A stretch of DNA of 64,000 nucleotides from Cercospora beticola (GCF_033473495.1 NC_088937.1:124001-188000); one strand, 5' to 3'; counted from the stretch's first letter, positions 19,054 through 30,392 are shown. Numbers and translations are program-made. The notes: generated by a model from the sequence alone, not told the origin.

Positions 19054-22000
19054 TTATTGTTCAATTGCCAATCTTCCCTTATACTGCCCATACAGTCTCT
19101 TGATCATATGCAATCTCTGTCTCCAACTGCTCGGATACTCTCCCATATCGCCTGCCTGCCACATGAGCGAGAAGACACAAGCGTTCAGCGCCAGGTTCCG
19201 CACATAGCCACCAAGACTGGCCCCGCTAATGACCTTCACGTCCACTGCAGAAGACAAGCTGGGAAAGCCAGGACGACTGAGGACCTTGACATTGTAGAAT
19301 CGCTCCTGCTTCGGCTTGTTGCAAGTGATCTCTCGAGCTTGAAGGAAAGACGTGCGCTCCGAGGGCGAGATGACAATGTAGACGTAATTGAATGCAGACG
19401 GAAACGTGTTGAAGTTGAAGTCGGATCCAGAATTGTTGAACACGATGTTCACAAAATCGTTTCCAATGTGTCGTTTCTTGTTGATGACAGCAAGTTTCGG
19501 ATCCTCGTTATTCGGCATGAAAGTCGTGATGTGGTAGACGAGCTCCGTAACCTCGTTGTTCCACACCATGGTGTAAGCGCCATCCATGTCTTCTGCTCTG
19601 TCCAGGCCTTGCGAGTTGAAGGTGGCTCCTTTCAGCTTGCGCAGTGATCCAAGATCGTCCAGAAATTCGCGGTAGTCAGGCGTGCCCGAAGTGTTGAGCA
19701 GTATCTGATTCTCGTCGGTCTGATCTTCTCCTACGAAGATGACTCCCGCTTTGTGAGAATCGAGTGCAGAGACTCTGTCGAACGTCTGTATTGCACGAAG
19801 CACCGCTGGGTCATCGTCTTCGTTGGGTAAAGTGATGATCTTGTCCGAGCCCAGCGCCGAATATGGTCGTGGTATGGCAACTTTGCCATATATGCGTCCA
19901 TCGGTGTCGTCCGGGAAAACATTCAGGAAGTCTTGGTGATTCGTTTCGAGCGTCACTGACGCCGTGAGAGTTTCGAGCTCGCCCGGCTGGCATCGCTCCT
20001 TCTCGGTCCTATTGGCCAGCACGCGTCGCGCTGTTCCTGATGGTCGTCTGATAGTGACAACAGTCTTCCCAGTCCTCAGAGCGGTCTCAGTCGTAATCAG
20101 CAGTATGCCAGTAACACGATGCAATTTGACGATGCGCCCATCGATATCATCGAATGTCTCCATTGGCGTCGGTACCGTCTGTTCCTCGGCATCAATACGA
20201 TCCATCAAATCAATCGTCACCAAACCCTGCTCTTCAATGTGTTCAGTCCCATCAAGGTCGGTGTACCGCAGGCAACCGCTGATGTACTCCTTCAACCCGT
20301 GCCGGTCTTCGCGTCGCAAAGCCATGTACCAAAATGTGATGACATGATGCGCTAGAGCATACACATACTGCGCCATATCTTCGCTGGAAGTACTACTCAT
20401 GCCAGCACTCTGTTCGCTAGTTGGTGTTCGCTTGCGCTCTAGTGAGGATGTGCTTCTGACCGACTGCAGATAGCTGTGACACACTCCGAAGATTCGCTTG
20501 AAGTCCTCGCGACGGAGCCGGTCCTGCAAATCGGCAAAACGTGACAGGCCTGCAAAGAACTCGAGGACATAAATTGCGAGTGACCTCTGCGTGACCATCT
20601 TTGCCATCTTGTTGATGACGACGTCCATGTAGCTAGCCATAAGCTCGGGCAGTTCGTAGCAGCAAATTGTCAGTGCGTGAATGCAATGAATGCTTGGAGC
20701 GTAGTCTCGCGAGCCCGCAACATTGATGATAGTAACGATGGCCAGCTTCACGTCACTCCTGGGAAGGCAGTAATGGTAGCTGATGATGGCAGTGAGGATT
20801 TGGATGAGCTGAATTATGACGTACGACTTGCTGAGGTCGGGAAGCGGTGGCTCAACGAACGAGTCCGCCTTGAGCAGATCACAGAGCGCTTGTCGTAGCA
20901 GATTCATTTGACGGAAGCTGCCTTTCCACAACACGTGATTGCGAATGAGAGCTGGAAGTGAGACCAGTACGGCGTTGTAGACATCCCAGCGTTCAGGCGG
21001 ACGAACCAGTAAGTCGTAAATTGCATCGACCAGTGCTTCGAGTGACAGACTGGACAGGCCATAAAGCTGATTGAAACGAGCAGAGCGTCCAGTGGGTATT
21101 TCTGGCTGTTGGACACGAGTTGCGTCCAGATATCCTTCACCAGCGGCATCTGCTCGAATGCTGAGCACGAGCTTTGTTGCTTCGACGCTGTGTCTCGCTG
21201 CCTGGCACAGGAGTGGAAACAGCCAGTTTCGTTGACCTTCCCACTTCTCCTTCTGTGTCTTGTGACAAAAGATTCTGACAATGCCCTTGGCGAGAATGTC
21301 CTTGGTTGTTGCCGTAGTGGTGGTGCTTTGAATCATCTCCTGAAGTGCGTCCACAAAATCTCTTCTTGCTCCCAGATTCTCGGTCTGGAAGTATGCAGAC
21401 ACGCTCAGATTGATGAAGGCGTCAAGTTCGTCAGGATACAACAACGAGTCACTCAGCTGGACGAGTAGACCACGATATCCTTTCTCCCACATGTCGTATT
21501 CATCGAGCATGAGTGCGCGATGCCACGGGGCAAGTAGTTGACCTGCAAGTGAGGGCGGAAGCGGCCTCCGTACTTCGACAAAGATCTGCGCCATATCTGG
21601 TTGATGCCGTAGCTCGAAGGAGGAGAGTCGGCGCTCCAGGCCCAGGAACAGCGTCTCAACCGCAGTCTTGTCCAGTTGCTGCGTCACACAATCTTCTATC
21701 AGGTCCAAGCTGAGTCCAAGGCCGCCATCGTTGACCAGCTCCTGGAAGACCTGGTCAGCCTGCAACATGGTACCAAGCATGAGAGCGACGTGTTCGCGTA
21801 AGATGGCATTCTTCCGAACAGGACAGTTCCACAGTCCACGAACAAGCTGTATCGCATTCATAGATGGCACATTCTCTTCGCGCGAGGGAAGTAGCTTATC
21901 AATGGTAATGAGAAGCGCTCCAATTGCCGCGGAGAACTTGTACTTGTCGTGGAAGTTTTCATGGCTCGTGATGATGTCCAACAGCGTTTCCTTGAATTGA

Positions 22001-22449
22001 CCTCCGTGGTGGGATGCAAGCATATGCTGCGAGACCGTCCATGCCTGATGCATGAGTCTTCTGTGTCGATTCATACGGCCGCCTTGGTAGTATGCATAGG
22101 ATATGAACTGCACTGCTGGACGCAACTCCGGGATAAGTGAGTATGTGACAGTAGTGTCGATGAGGGTCAATGCTGCATAAAAGTCGGAAGTCGATGAAGA
22201 CAAGCTTGCGGCGTTGAGGGCGGACTCCAGCAAAGTGCCGAGTGCAGCAGGTGCGAACCACTTGGCGTGGAACTGAATGGAAGTTGATGTTTCCTGGAGA
22301 AGCTGGGAAAGAGGCGCCTTGCCAGAGATGACTGGAGATGCGTGGGCATCATCGTGGGCAGGGGCATTGTGGTTGATGATGGCCTGCGTGAGACGCGCAC
22401 ACAGCGTGGCCTCGTCGGGAGCTATATCGCGGTGGTTCTGGAGGTCCAT
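19054..22449 (-). CDS. TSC2: Tuberin-like Rheb GTPase-activating protein (TSC2)
   Basis: One open frame of 1131 aa. The first 850 residues are helical-repeat tuberin-type sequence. The C-terminal RapGAP domain carries the catalytic Asn thumb motif NKKRHIGND (key Asn about residue 997), followed by FVNIVFNNSG and FNYVYIVISP. TSC2 converts Rheb to its GDP form and so restrains TORC1. The frame stays open upstream of the ATG at 22449, to a possible splice acceptor (CGCAG) at about 22499-22503, so a short extra 5' exon is plausible and the protein may start earlier; other fungal tuberins tend to be longer. The 5' end faces TRS120 over a 1-kb spacer. Confidence 0.88.
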   Translation of the reverse strand: MDLQNHRDIAPDEATLCARLTQAIINHNAPAHDDAHASPVISGKAPLSQLLQETSTSIQFHAKWFAPAALGTLLESALNAASLSSSTSDFYAALTLIDTTVTYSLIPELRPAVQFISYAYYQGGRMNRHRRLMHQAWTVSQHMLASHHGGQFKETLLDIITSHENFHDKYKFSAAIGALLITIDKLLPSREENVPSMNAIQLVRGLWNCPVRKNAILREHVALMLGTMLQADQVFQELVNDGGLGLSLDLIEDCVTQQLDKTAVETLFLGLERRLSSFELRHQPDMAQIFVEVRRPLPPSLAGQLLAPWHRALMLDEYDMWEKGYRGLLVQLSDSLLYPDELDAFINLSVSAYFQTENLGARRDFVDALQEMIQSTTTTATTKDILAKGIVRIFCHKTQKEKWEGQRNWLFPLLCQAARHSVEATKLVLSIRADAAGEGYLDATRVQQPEIPTGRSARFNQLYGLSSLSLEALVDAIYDLLVRPPERWDVYNAVLVSLPALIRNHVLWKGSFRQMNLLRQALCDLLKADSFVEPPLPDLSKSYVIIQLIQILTAIISYHYCLPRSDVKLAIVTIINVAGSRDYAPSIHCIHALTICCYELPELMASYMDVVINKMAKMVTQRSLAIYVLEFFAGLSRFADLQDRLRREDFKRIFGVCHSYLQSVRSTSSLERKRTPTSEQSAGMSSTSSEDMAQYVYALAHHVITFWYMALRREDRHGLKEYISGCLRYTDLDGTEHIEEQGLVTIDLMDRIDAEEQTVPTPMETFDDIDGRIVKLHRVTGILLITTETALRTGKTVVTIRRPSGTARRVLANRTEKERCQPGELETLTASVTLETNHQDFLNVFPDDTDGRIYGKVAIPRPYSALGSDKIITLPNEDDDPAVLRAIQTFDRVSALDSHKAGVIFVGEDQTDENQILLNTSGTPDYREFLDDLGSLRKLKGATFNSQGLDRAEDMDGAYTMVWNNEVTELVYHITTFMPNNEDPKLAVINKKRHIGNDFVNIVFNNSGSDFNFNTFPSAFNYVYIVISPSERTSFLQAREITCNKPKQERFYNVKVLSRPGFPSLSSAVDVKVISGASLGGYVRNLALNACVFSLMWQAGDMGEYPSSWRQRLHMIKRLYGQYKGRLAIEQ

Positions 22450-23482
22450 GGGTTTGAGGCCAGTTCCGTTGACATGAGGGTGATGGCCGGAGAGAATTGT
22501 GCTGCGCGAATGTCAGTTCGTCTGCGCCTGAAAACTATCTACCATCGGCTTGAGGCAATGTTTGGCAGTGAGTGAGCGGGGGCAAGTTTGAAGAACAAGT
22601 GGAAGACAATGCCATGACGTGCTTGGGCGCGAGGCAGCCAGCCGTTGAAGTTTGCAGACTGAGGCTGCCATGAGGAAGTGAAGTGCAGCAGCCTCGCCAA
22701 CGGTCGCCAACTTAAGGCTGCGGATTCGGCTCCCGGCTGGTCACCTGCATCGTCTGCAACATGGAGGTATTGGAATGACGCCAGCAAGCGGCTCTGCTGT
22801 GTGGCGTGCAGATGAGCATGCAGGGGTGTAGGGGTGGAAGTGAAGACAGAAAACGCGTACCTGGAGGTGGGCGTGTGATGGCTGCTCCCCGACATGCTCG
22901 ACAGCGGCCGCCATTCCGATGCTGCTGGACGAAGCGGGCCATGCTGTTGATGCCCGTCCATGAACACCGCACGACGGTGGGAGGTCGATTTCTGCGGCAG
23001 AGCACGACAGAGGTCTCATCGTTGGCTGATAAGTCTTCCAAAAGACTTCAGAACCGCAACAGTGCGTTGGTCCAAACGGGCAGGTGTTGCCTGTGGCTCG
23101 TTATATCGCCCACGTGAAGGCTTCTGTCATGGTGGATGCTTGATTGCTGCCAGCACGGTCCCGGCGGATTGAAGCGGGTCAAGCAGGACGAGGGCCTCGT
23201 CGCCGCCGAAAACTGTTCTCGCTAAAGTCGGTCTCGCTTTTGTCCGACAGGGCTCGGCCCGTGGAAGCTCGGCTCGACCACCGCGGTCGGCGCCGACCAA
23301 CCTTGTGCTTGAGCCTCACCACACCACGCTCCACTCTCTGCGATTGTTGCTGCGAGCTCGTGCATGCTGATTGCTACCCGCGTTCGCATGCAACGGCGAG
23401 AAGCAGCAATGCACTGCTTGTACCGGGTCCGACCGCGAGGCACTGCTCCAGAGCATGCGGGCCTGCGGTAATCCTCGCTGTC
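22450..23482. other. Divergent region between TSC2 and TRS120
   Basis: About 1 kb of GC-rich sequence. The TRS120 frame is open upstream to 23144 without a convincing start. A first TSC2 exon may lie at about 22545-22700 on the minus strand: a frame ending in a GTAGAT donor would join in phase. This is not proven. Confidence 0.4.
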
Positions 23483-26400
23483 ATGGATCACTTCTCGCCC
23501 GTCGCGGGAGCCCATATCCGCGCCCTCGTGCTCCCGGTAGGCAGCATTGAACGCGATCGCTTCTTGCTGTTCGTTCACAGGCTGCAGCGAGAAGCCAGCC
23601 TCATCCCTCTCGCAGACGTCGCTCCGTATGCCGCCGACGATGGCCACCTCTTGTCACCCAAATCCTCCAAGCAAGGCTCGCTGCTCTACCGCTTCTCGCC
23701 CTCGGCTCCCTCCGAACAGCTGCTGCAGCTATCGCCGTACGAATTGTTCCGCGAGCCGCTGCTGGTCATTGGCGTAGTAGATGGATTGACAGGAGACGAG
23801 GATGCGCAAAAGAAGGAGCTGGACGGGGCAGCTGCATATCTGAAGGAGCGTCATCCACGTGTTGTTCACCGACAATTGGTTGTGCTACAGCAGGAAGACA
23901 GTGAGAGCACATCGAGCATAGCAAAAGCAGTCACAGTGACAGACATCGACACATTCCATCATCCTTCGTTGCGAGCAGCCATTTGCGACATCTCGGCACG
24001 CTTTTTGGTTGAGTTTACCACTTACGCCAAAGCACTGCAGGCTTCGCCCTCCATACAGACTCCAGGACAGACCGCTCGCAGCTTGCAGCGTTCGAACTCA
24101 ATTCGCGAACATGACAATCGATCCAACTCGGGCATGTCCAGCCCAGCAGACGAGGGCAGCCCGTCCAGGCCACCACCAAAGGCTCCTCCACTCCCGGCTA
24201 CCTCGTTCGATCAGATACCGAGCGCGAACGCCATGCCGACCACCCGCGACCGATCGGACAGTAGGGGAAGCAGTCAAAGCGGGCCTGCCAAAGCCAAAGG
24301 TCACAATCGCAATTCGAGCAATGACCGCATTGCCCTGCAAGGTTTTGGCTCTGGTGCCTCTGCCGAAAAGTCGCGTGCCAGAGGCAAAGCACGTGTGGGC
24401 ATTGTCCTCGCCTCGATCTATATGATGGCTGGTCGCTGGAGCGATGCCTTGCCCATGTTCGTCGAGCACACAAGCAAAGCTCGTGCGTTGTCAGACCACC
24501 TCTGGCATGCCAAAGGCCTCGAGAACTCCATGTTGTGCTTGTTACTGCTGGCGTGGGCGGGGATCGAGTTTCAGGTGCCTTCCATATGCGATCCTACGAC
24601 TGAGCGTGCAGGATCGTCCACGATCGCGCGCGCAAGTATTGATGCACGTCTTGCCGCCGAAGGGATGCAACGACAGATTGTTCGCTTGTCCGTCGCGCTC
24701 CCCGATCTGTGCAAGCTGATTGTCAACCTATACCGCTCTCATGAAGGAGCTCTGGAGTTGCCTACCATCGTCCCGGCCGAAGCAACAGTACGTGTGTCCA
24801 AGCTGCTTGCGACTCTTGGGGCCGCACGAGGTGAGCTGTCGCCTTCCAGACTGCAGTCGATCATGGTCGGCCACACTGGCCAAATTGGCGGACAGGACCA
24901 GAAGCCCATCAAGATCGTGCAGCCTCTCGGACGGCCACGACCTTATTCCAGGATGGCCATCGCAGAGCTACTTGCTCAAGCACAGCCCAGTACCGACGAC
25001 CCCCTTCCAGCTGCAGACCATGTTCGTCTTCTTTCTGGCATTGCAGCGGCATACGATATGCTTGGCCTTGAACGGAAAAAGGCCCTCACAACGAAAGATC
25101 TAATCGCTCGGCTGACACAGGCCTTACTGCAAGCAAGGAAGCTCGGCGCTGCCGAGATGGGGATTCACCCCGCTGCAGCGCTGTCTGTGGAATCTGGGTC
25201 TGAGTCAATATTGTCTTCCAGTGGTGAGATGCGCGGCATCAACGATATGATTGCCGAGCTTTGCGCAATATATGGTGCGAAAATCCTTCCCGCAATCCGG
25301 CAAGAGACGCCAATATTTGCAGACATCAGGAGCTATGGCAACGACAATCTGAAAAGAGATTTGTTGAAAGAGCTTGCTCACTTCAGCGAAGCATCACCAG
25401 ATCCGCATGGCGTCCTGGCACTCACAGCATCTCTCCTTCGTGCTGCAGGCCCCAACTCAGCTCTTGATGCAGGGACCAGTGACATCGCGAATGCTTTCTC
25501 GCGCGAAGAGCAGATGCATTACGCTACAGTGATCAACCGGACAGTCGCAGTGTCCAAACATCTCGGCCTTACAGATGTTCATGCAGTCTACTGGGATCCC
25601 TTCCTCGTACGCATGGTGCAAATTTTGCAGCCTACTGGTAAACGGACAGTCATCGATAGGACGAAACTAAACATGGCGCAAAAAGCTGCCAACCAGCCAA
25701 TCGCGCCCGGCAATCCGCTGCTCTATGATCCCAGCGCAAGTAGACCTGGCACTGCAGCGCAGGAAACATTCCTCCTTGTCGCAAACGAGCCCTCAGAATG
25801 CATCATCACCCTGCAGAACCCTTTCGACATTCCCGTCGATATTGAGTCACTCGAGCTGATCACTGAAGGCGCAGAGCTTGCTTCAGAACATCAGCCGACA
25901 ACACTTGGGCCATTGAGGTTCCAGCAGGTCACGCTCATGGTAACGCCCAAGTCCGTTGGCATAACAAAGATCACTGGCTGTTACATTAAATTACAAGGCT
26001 GCTACCCACAGGTATTCCCAATCGTTACGACTTCTTGGTCAGCCCAGGCCCCACTCACTGTGGAGGACCTTCAGAAGCAGTCGCATCAGGGGTCCGATAT
26101 GGAATCAATGGAAGCGAGGTTGAAGAGCCTCGGCATTGAACCGGGCTACGTCTCTGCTACAGTGATAGACGATCTTCCAGTCTTGCAGCTGGAGAACACC
26201 GCAGCATTAGAATCCGGGTTGATGCTGCTGGAAGGTGAAAGCAGGTCCATTGAACTGATTCTCCGCAACACGAGCAACATCACAGCGACAGTCTTTGAAG
26301 CCACGGACACTGCCGATGTCCTCCAAAGAGATGACGAGCACAAACTCAAATTGCGAGGTATCAGACACAAACGTTCAAAGTCCTTCTTGCCCACAACAAC

Positions 26401-27430
26401 AGTAGCGCCTGGAGAATGCACCACTTTCAAGTTTCGAGTCGAAGGCAAGGCTGGCCTCTCAAGCACACAGGCCAATTTCTACTACCAAGCAAGCAACAAC
26501 CTCAACGGGAAACATGCCCGCGTCGTTTCCGTCCCAGTAATCATGACTGTCAATGCTGCTCTGCAAGTGCACAATCTCGAAGTCCTGCAACCCGGCCAGC
26601 ACGATGACCCCTCCGCGCTCCTCGTGTCATTCGACATCCGCAACGCATGGCCAAAATCTGTTCTGTATGAGTGCTTCGAGAAGACTGCACGTCGACTCGA
26701 ATGGCGTCGAGATGACACTGAAGGTCCTTCTCAAGACATCCAAGATGGCCAACTTGCGCCTGGCGAGATCAGGCGTGTCTACCTGACCCTTCAGCATGAC
26801 AATAGCGCGCTCGAGAACTACGAAGAGGATTCCGAACTCGCTCGCACACGGTTCCTAGAACAATTGCATGTCTCCTGGCGAGTGGAAGAACACAGTGGAT
26901 ACGTCGACCTTCTTGGTCTTCCACTATCAGAGCAAGCACTGGACCTCGTGAGAGGAGCGCCCGTGAGCGTGAGCACCAGCATGGTACCAGACGCCAAGGA
27001 CATCTCCGTTGGAACCTACGTCAACATCACAGCCACCGTCCGCGACCGCTCTCGGAAACGGAATCTACTCCACGAAGAGCAAGAACTTCTCTCAGTCGAG
27101 CTCTCTTCCTCTCTCGATCAACAGCAAGCTTCACGATACTTCGCTTTCGCAGGTAATCTGAAGAGGGTTGTATCTCTGAAAGCACCGAAGACACCAGATA
27201 TCAGGATAATGAGCTCGGAGGAGTCGCCTGGACATGCGCCGGATTCTGCTGTGGAATCTGCTGCTGCAGAGACCAAAGCTGACTTCGTTATCTGTCCGCT
27301 CTTGAGGGGCAAGTTGGATTTCGAAGTCGTTGTGAGGCCTGTTAGGATTGGGAGGATGATGACTGAGGGGATGGGTCGTGAGTGGATTGCGAGGAAGGGA
27401 ATGCTGGTTGATGTTGCGAAAGCATTGTGA
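23483..27430 (+). CDS. TRS120: TRAPPII complex subunit Trs120 (TRAPPC9)
   Basis: A single exon of 1315 aa. The start MDHFSPVAGAHIRALVLPVG is the conserved N-terminus of Trs120. It is followed by LLYRFSPSAPSEQLLQLSPYELFREPLLVIGVV, written here only as landmarks RFSP and YELFREPL. A low-complexity Ser/Pro linker (about residues 200-290) precedes the TPR-like helical region (ARVGIVLASIYMMAGRW). The C-terminal half is beta-rich, with Ig-like segments (EPSECIITLQNPFDIPVDIE). Trs120 is specific to TRAPPII, which activates the Rab GTPases Ypt31/32 in late Golgi traffic. The length is normal. The ATG at 23483 was chosen because upstream in-frame sequence is Arg/Pro-rich and unlike the family. Confidence 0.93.
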   Translation: MDHFSPVAGAHIRALVLPVGSIERDRFLLFVHRLQREASLIPLADVAPYAADDGHLLSPKSSKQGSLLYRFSPSAPSEQLLQLSPYELFREPLLVIGVVDGLTGDEDAQKKELDGAAAYLKERHPRVVHRQLVVLQQEDSESTSSIAKAVTVTDIDTFHHPSLRAAICDISARFLVEFTTYAKALQASPSIQTPGQTARSLQRSNSIREHDNRSNSGMSSPADEGSPSRPPPKAPPLPATSFDQIPSANAMPTTRDRSDSRGSSQSGPAKAKGHNRNSSNDRIALQGFGSGASAEKSRARGKARVGIVLASIYMMAGRWSDALPMFVEHTSKARALSDHLWHAKGLENSMLCLLLLAWAGIEFQVPSICDPTTERAGSSTIARASIDARLAAEGMQRQIVRLSVALPDLCKLIVNLYRSHEGALELPTIVPAEATVRVSKLLATLGAARGELSPSRLQSIMVGHTGQIGGQDQKPIKIVQPLGRPRPYSRMAIAELLAQAQPSTDDPLPAADHVRLLSGIAAAYDMLGLERKKALTTKDLIARLTQALLQARKLGAAEMGIHPAAALSVESGSESILSSSGEMRGINDMIAELCAIYGAKILPAIRQETPIFADIRSYGNDNLKRDLLKELAHFSEASPDPHGVLALTASLLRAAGPNSALDAGTSDIANAFSREEQMHYATVINRTVAVSKHLGLTDVHAVYWDPFLVRMVQILQPTGKRTVIDRTKLNMAQKAANQPIAPGNPLLYDPSASRPGTAAQETFLLVANEPSECIITLQNPFDIPVDIESLELITEGAELASEHQPTTLGPLRFQQVTLMVTPKSVGITKITGCYIKLQGCYPQVFPIVTTSWSAQAPLTVEDLQKQSHQGSDMESMEARLKSLGIEPGYVSATVIDDLPVLQLENTAALESGLMLLEGESRSIELILRNTSNITATVFEATDTADVLQRDDEHKLKLRGIRHKRSKSFLPTTTVAPGECTTFKFRVEGKAGLSSTQANFYYQASNNLNGKHARVVSVPVIMTVNAALQVHNLEVLQPGQHDDPSALLVSFDIRNAWPKSVLYECFEKTARRLEWRRDDTEGPSQDIQDGQLAPGEIRRVYLTLQHDNSALENYEEDSELARTRFLEQLHVSWRVEEHSGYVDLLGLPLSEQALDLVRGAPVSVSTSMVPDAKDISVGTYVNITATVRDRSRKRNLLHEEQELLSVELSSSLDQQQASRYFAFAGNLKRVVSLKAPKTPDIRIMSSEESPGHAPDSAVESAAAETKADFVICPLLRGKLDFEVVVRPVRIGRMMTEGMGREWIARKGMLVDVAKAL

Positions 27431-28290
27431 GATCAAGTGCACGTGTGACATATCCATGGTGGCAGATTAATGCACATAGCGGTCAAAAAGGACGTCGAAG
27501 TCGAATTATATGAAGGGTGTCCATGAAGGGGTCCCAGGACTATCAGACCAAGAATGGGGAGCCTAGTTCCAGGACCTCGGTTTCGGATCAGATGGCCGAG
27601 CTTACGCCCACTGCACCACAGCTGCACAGCAAATTGTTTGACATTGCTACAAACAGTCATCAAACAACCCATACGCCATCAAGCCAGCTACTGATCGGTC
27701 AAATTTGTAGCAAAAGAGTGCTTGTTTGCGGTCTGGGCCTTTGTCTCACTTGCTCACAGACTGCCTTTTGCACTTCTCAACTCGACATGTCCACCTTTGG
27801 TCCTTTCCTTCTATACTACTTAAATTCACCGGGGATATGTTTCCCAGTTGATCACATATCGCAGCTGCGACTCAGCTTTGGCTATACCCTACTCCGGAAT
27901 CTCTTATATACCCGCAAGCTCTGTCCTCAAGACCATCTCGACCTTCTGAACAACATCAATGACAAGATCTCGACGGAAATCAACCAAGGCCGTATGTCTC
28001 TTTGCGCTGCCTCGGACACCAGCACAAGACTGGTGATGATACCAGAACAGGCTCCATACCACGCTTTCGGTCACCCAAATACCCCATCTCGGCGTCGAAG
28101 ACGGTCTCACCGTCCTTACCGTAGACCGGTGGAAGTTTAGAGACTCTCGCGAGAGTCAGTACAGTTCGAGAGCGAGGAATTCGAAACAGAATGTATAATC
28201 GCTTCCACCTCCATGCTGGGGTGATTGTTACGACTTTCTTCTACGCAATCGGAACTCCTTCATCACCACTCATCATTCCAAGCTTACAAC
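27431..28290. other. Intergenic region upstream of the exonuclease pseudogene
   Basis: About 0.86 kb. A frame at 27517-28140 is unremarkable. A perfect 16-bp palindrome GACTCTCGCGAGAGTC lies at 28142-28157, 134-149 bp upstream of the pseudogene start. No gene is supported. Confidence 0.45.
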
Positions 28291-29030
28291 ATGTCGACCA
28301 TAGTCTTCGATAAGTAGATGGCAGTCAGCGAAGACGCCTCCAACTCGGCTGAAACCACCCCGGTCGATCACCGCCTTCCCAACCAGCCTGCCTGCGGCAG
28401 CGGTATCGCCACCTAAGCTCACCTACGATTCGAACTCTTAATTATTGGCGAGCCAATAGCTATCGACATCGAGTTTCAGAACTGTTCCTCGAACATAGGT
28501 GAAGTGTATGACGAGGGGTGCGAGCACCAACACAAACATGGCCGCCAAAGCTGGTGCTATGGCATCTCATTGCTCGGTACGGTCAGCAGAAGATGCGAAG
28601 ATGTATCGGACATCTCCGCTTTCTATTCCGGTGACTGGAACGTTCGAAACAAAATTCCTCACGCCTCTGGCAAAGACTACGGCTACCAACATATTCTGTT
28701 AACACCACAATCCGCTTCGCCAGGAGCCCCTCACTGGCAAAATCGGTCATTGCTGCTACCTGTTCGCTCAATCAGGCTGATCCACCTGCTTTAGTCCAGG
28801 GTATGGCTGACGGAACATGGGATACCACATTCCAGTAGCCGTACAGCCGGGCAATTTTGCAACTCTTACTACAGTCCTACTCCCCGAAATCATGATCATC
28901 ATCCGAGGGCACAATGACTTGTCCAACTTGGCATCAGCCAACCGTCGCCTTCCTTACGAAACCCTTTGTTTTGCGGGTGGGATGTCTTTGTCAAAGGCTC
29001 TCACAACAAAGATACACACAACATGATTGA
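28291..29030 (+). pseudogene. Dead third copy of the DEDDh exonuclease-like family
   Basis: From an ATG at 28291 the sequence follows the gene at 31631 closely. Matching landmarks are AVSEDASNSAE versus AVSENDSNPAE, then RFELLIIGEPIAIDIEFQ versus the same segment with LLLPG, and ASGKDYGYQHILL versus AKGKTFGVTRQLL. In-frame stops occur at 28315-28317 (TAG) and 28414-28416 (TAA). Later similarity jumps frame: IRGHNDLSNL near 28900 matches the HGGQHDLTAF motif. The catalytic Asp-x-Glu pair is still readable. No match to the C-terminal H..ED motif or the Gly/Arg tail was found. This is decay of a tandem duplicate. Confidence 0.75.
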
Positions 29031-29300
29031 ACAGATCCACCAGACCTGGATCCTCTAGAGACTGTGTTGACTAGACTTCACGGGACCTTAGTGAAGCTTG
29101 CCACCCAGAGCTGGATAAAGTGAATGTTCGTGATATTTCTTGTTCACGCTGACTGCGAGGAGGTTATAAGTTTCCTTCATTTCTTCTGCTCCGTCGATAC
29201 ATCTTGTTCAACAGCGCTTCACAGCGATCCGAATTCGTAGATCGAACTCACAAGCTACAACTGCTCAACAAGCATCGAACACTAACTCAACTCATCCACG

Positions 29301-30392
29301 ATGAACACGCAAACCACCACGACCCCGTCCACTGCTACTGCTGCAGCCAACATGGTGTTTCAACGCTGGAACACCGCAAAGGCAGATCCGATGAATGCAG
29401 CACAGAACAATCCTGCAGTACTGCGTACTCCAAACGCACCATCCGCTGGCAAGGGTGTGGGTACTCAAGTCGTCCCACGCATGGAGCTCCTTCTGCCAGG
29501 AGAACCCTGCTCGATTGATATGGAGTTCATCAACTTCCAGGTCCCCGGCGTTGTTCACCCAATGGACCACAATGACGAGTCAAAGCGCAACAAGCCAAAG
29601 TGGGAACACCGCCCAGCATGGATAGCCATCACGAATACTAGAGGCGAAGTCGTCCTTGACATCTTCGTCAAGTATCCTTACGTAGAGGGTGTCCGAACGA
29701 TAATCCCGCGTGCCGAAGGCAAAGATTTTGGTATCACTCAGGAGCGCCTTGATCACGCGAATGGTGCTGTGCCTGGCTGGAAAGCAGAGCAATGGTGCAC
29801 TCGCATTTTGAGAAACCGTCCTGTGGTCGTCCATGGTGGCGGCAGCGACCTGACAGCTTTTCAGCTGTCTCGTCCGTTCCGTGGCGCCACCCACGTCTAC
29901 GATACCCAGGACGAGTATGCGTATGAAGTGGACAACATCGAATCTCCTGGCTTGTGGCGGCTCACAGGAAAATTCCTGAACAGGATCATTCAAGCGGATG
30001 GCAAGCACTCTCCTGTGGAGGATGCTATCGCGACGATGGAACTACACATTCTCAAGCACCCATACGATCGTGATGAAGCTGCACAGAAGTGGAAGGCTGT
30101 ATGGGCACCCCCTCAACGGCACCACTCTGGAGGCTATGCTCGCGGCCGGGGCAACCATGGTGGCGGTCTCTCGCGTGGTGGTGCAGCTGGGGGTCGAGGA
30201 GGCTTTGCCAGTGCTCGTGGCAACCAGACTGGTGGCAGAGGCTCACGAGGCAACGGGGCTATGAGAGGTTCAGCGACTCCTCGTGGCGGTCTGAACATCG
30301 GTCGGGGCAATCGCCAGCATCAAGTCAATGGGAATGGCAACGCCCAGACTCCTAACGCAGTGGCGCGGCCTGCTGTCAATGACCAGTGGTAG
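29301..30392 (+). CDS. DEDDh 3'-5' exonuclease-like protein with RGG tail (copy 1)
   Basis: A single exon of 363 aa. The fold resembles the REXO4/ISG20 branch of DEDDh exonucleases. The Asp-x-Glu pair is at Asp73 and Glu75 (SIDMEF), the middle acid at Asp183 (GGGSDLTAF), and the last motif at His236 and Asp241 (HSPVEDAIATMEL). Residues about 270-345 are a Gly/Arg-rich low-complexity tail (RGRGNHGGG, RGGAAGGRGG) typical of RNA-binding proteins. The role is probably RNA end-processing, but the spacing between motifs differs from classic REXO4 and the substrate is unknown. An alternative start is the ATG at 29352, which matches the start of the paralogue at 31631. No signal peptide or membrane segment is present. 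Confidence 0.78.
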   Translation: MNTQTTTTPSTATAAANMVFQRWNTAKADPMNAAQNNPAVLRTPNAPSAGKGVGTQVVPRMELLLPGEPCSIDMEFINFQVPGVVHPMDHNDESKRNKPKWEHRPAWIAITNTRGEVVLDIFVKYPYVEGVRTIIPRAEGKDFGITQERLDHANGAVPGWKAEQWCTRILRNRPVVVHGGGSDLTAFQLSRPFRGATHVYDTQDEYAYEVDNIESPGLWRLTGKFLNRIIQADGKHSPVEDAIATMELHILKHPYDRDEAAQKWKAVWAPPQRHHSGGYARGRGNHGGGLSRGGAAGGRGGFASARGNQTGGRGSRGNGAMRGSATPRGGLNIGRGNRQHQVNGNGNAQTPNAVARPAVNDQW

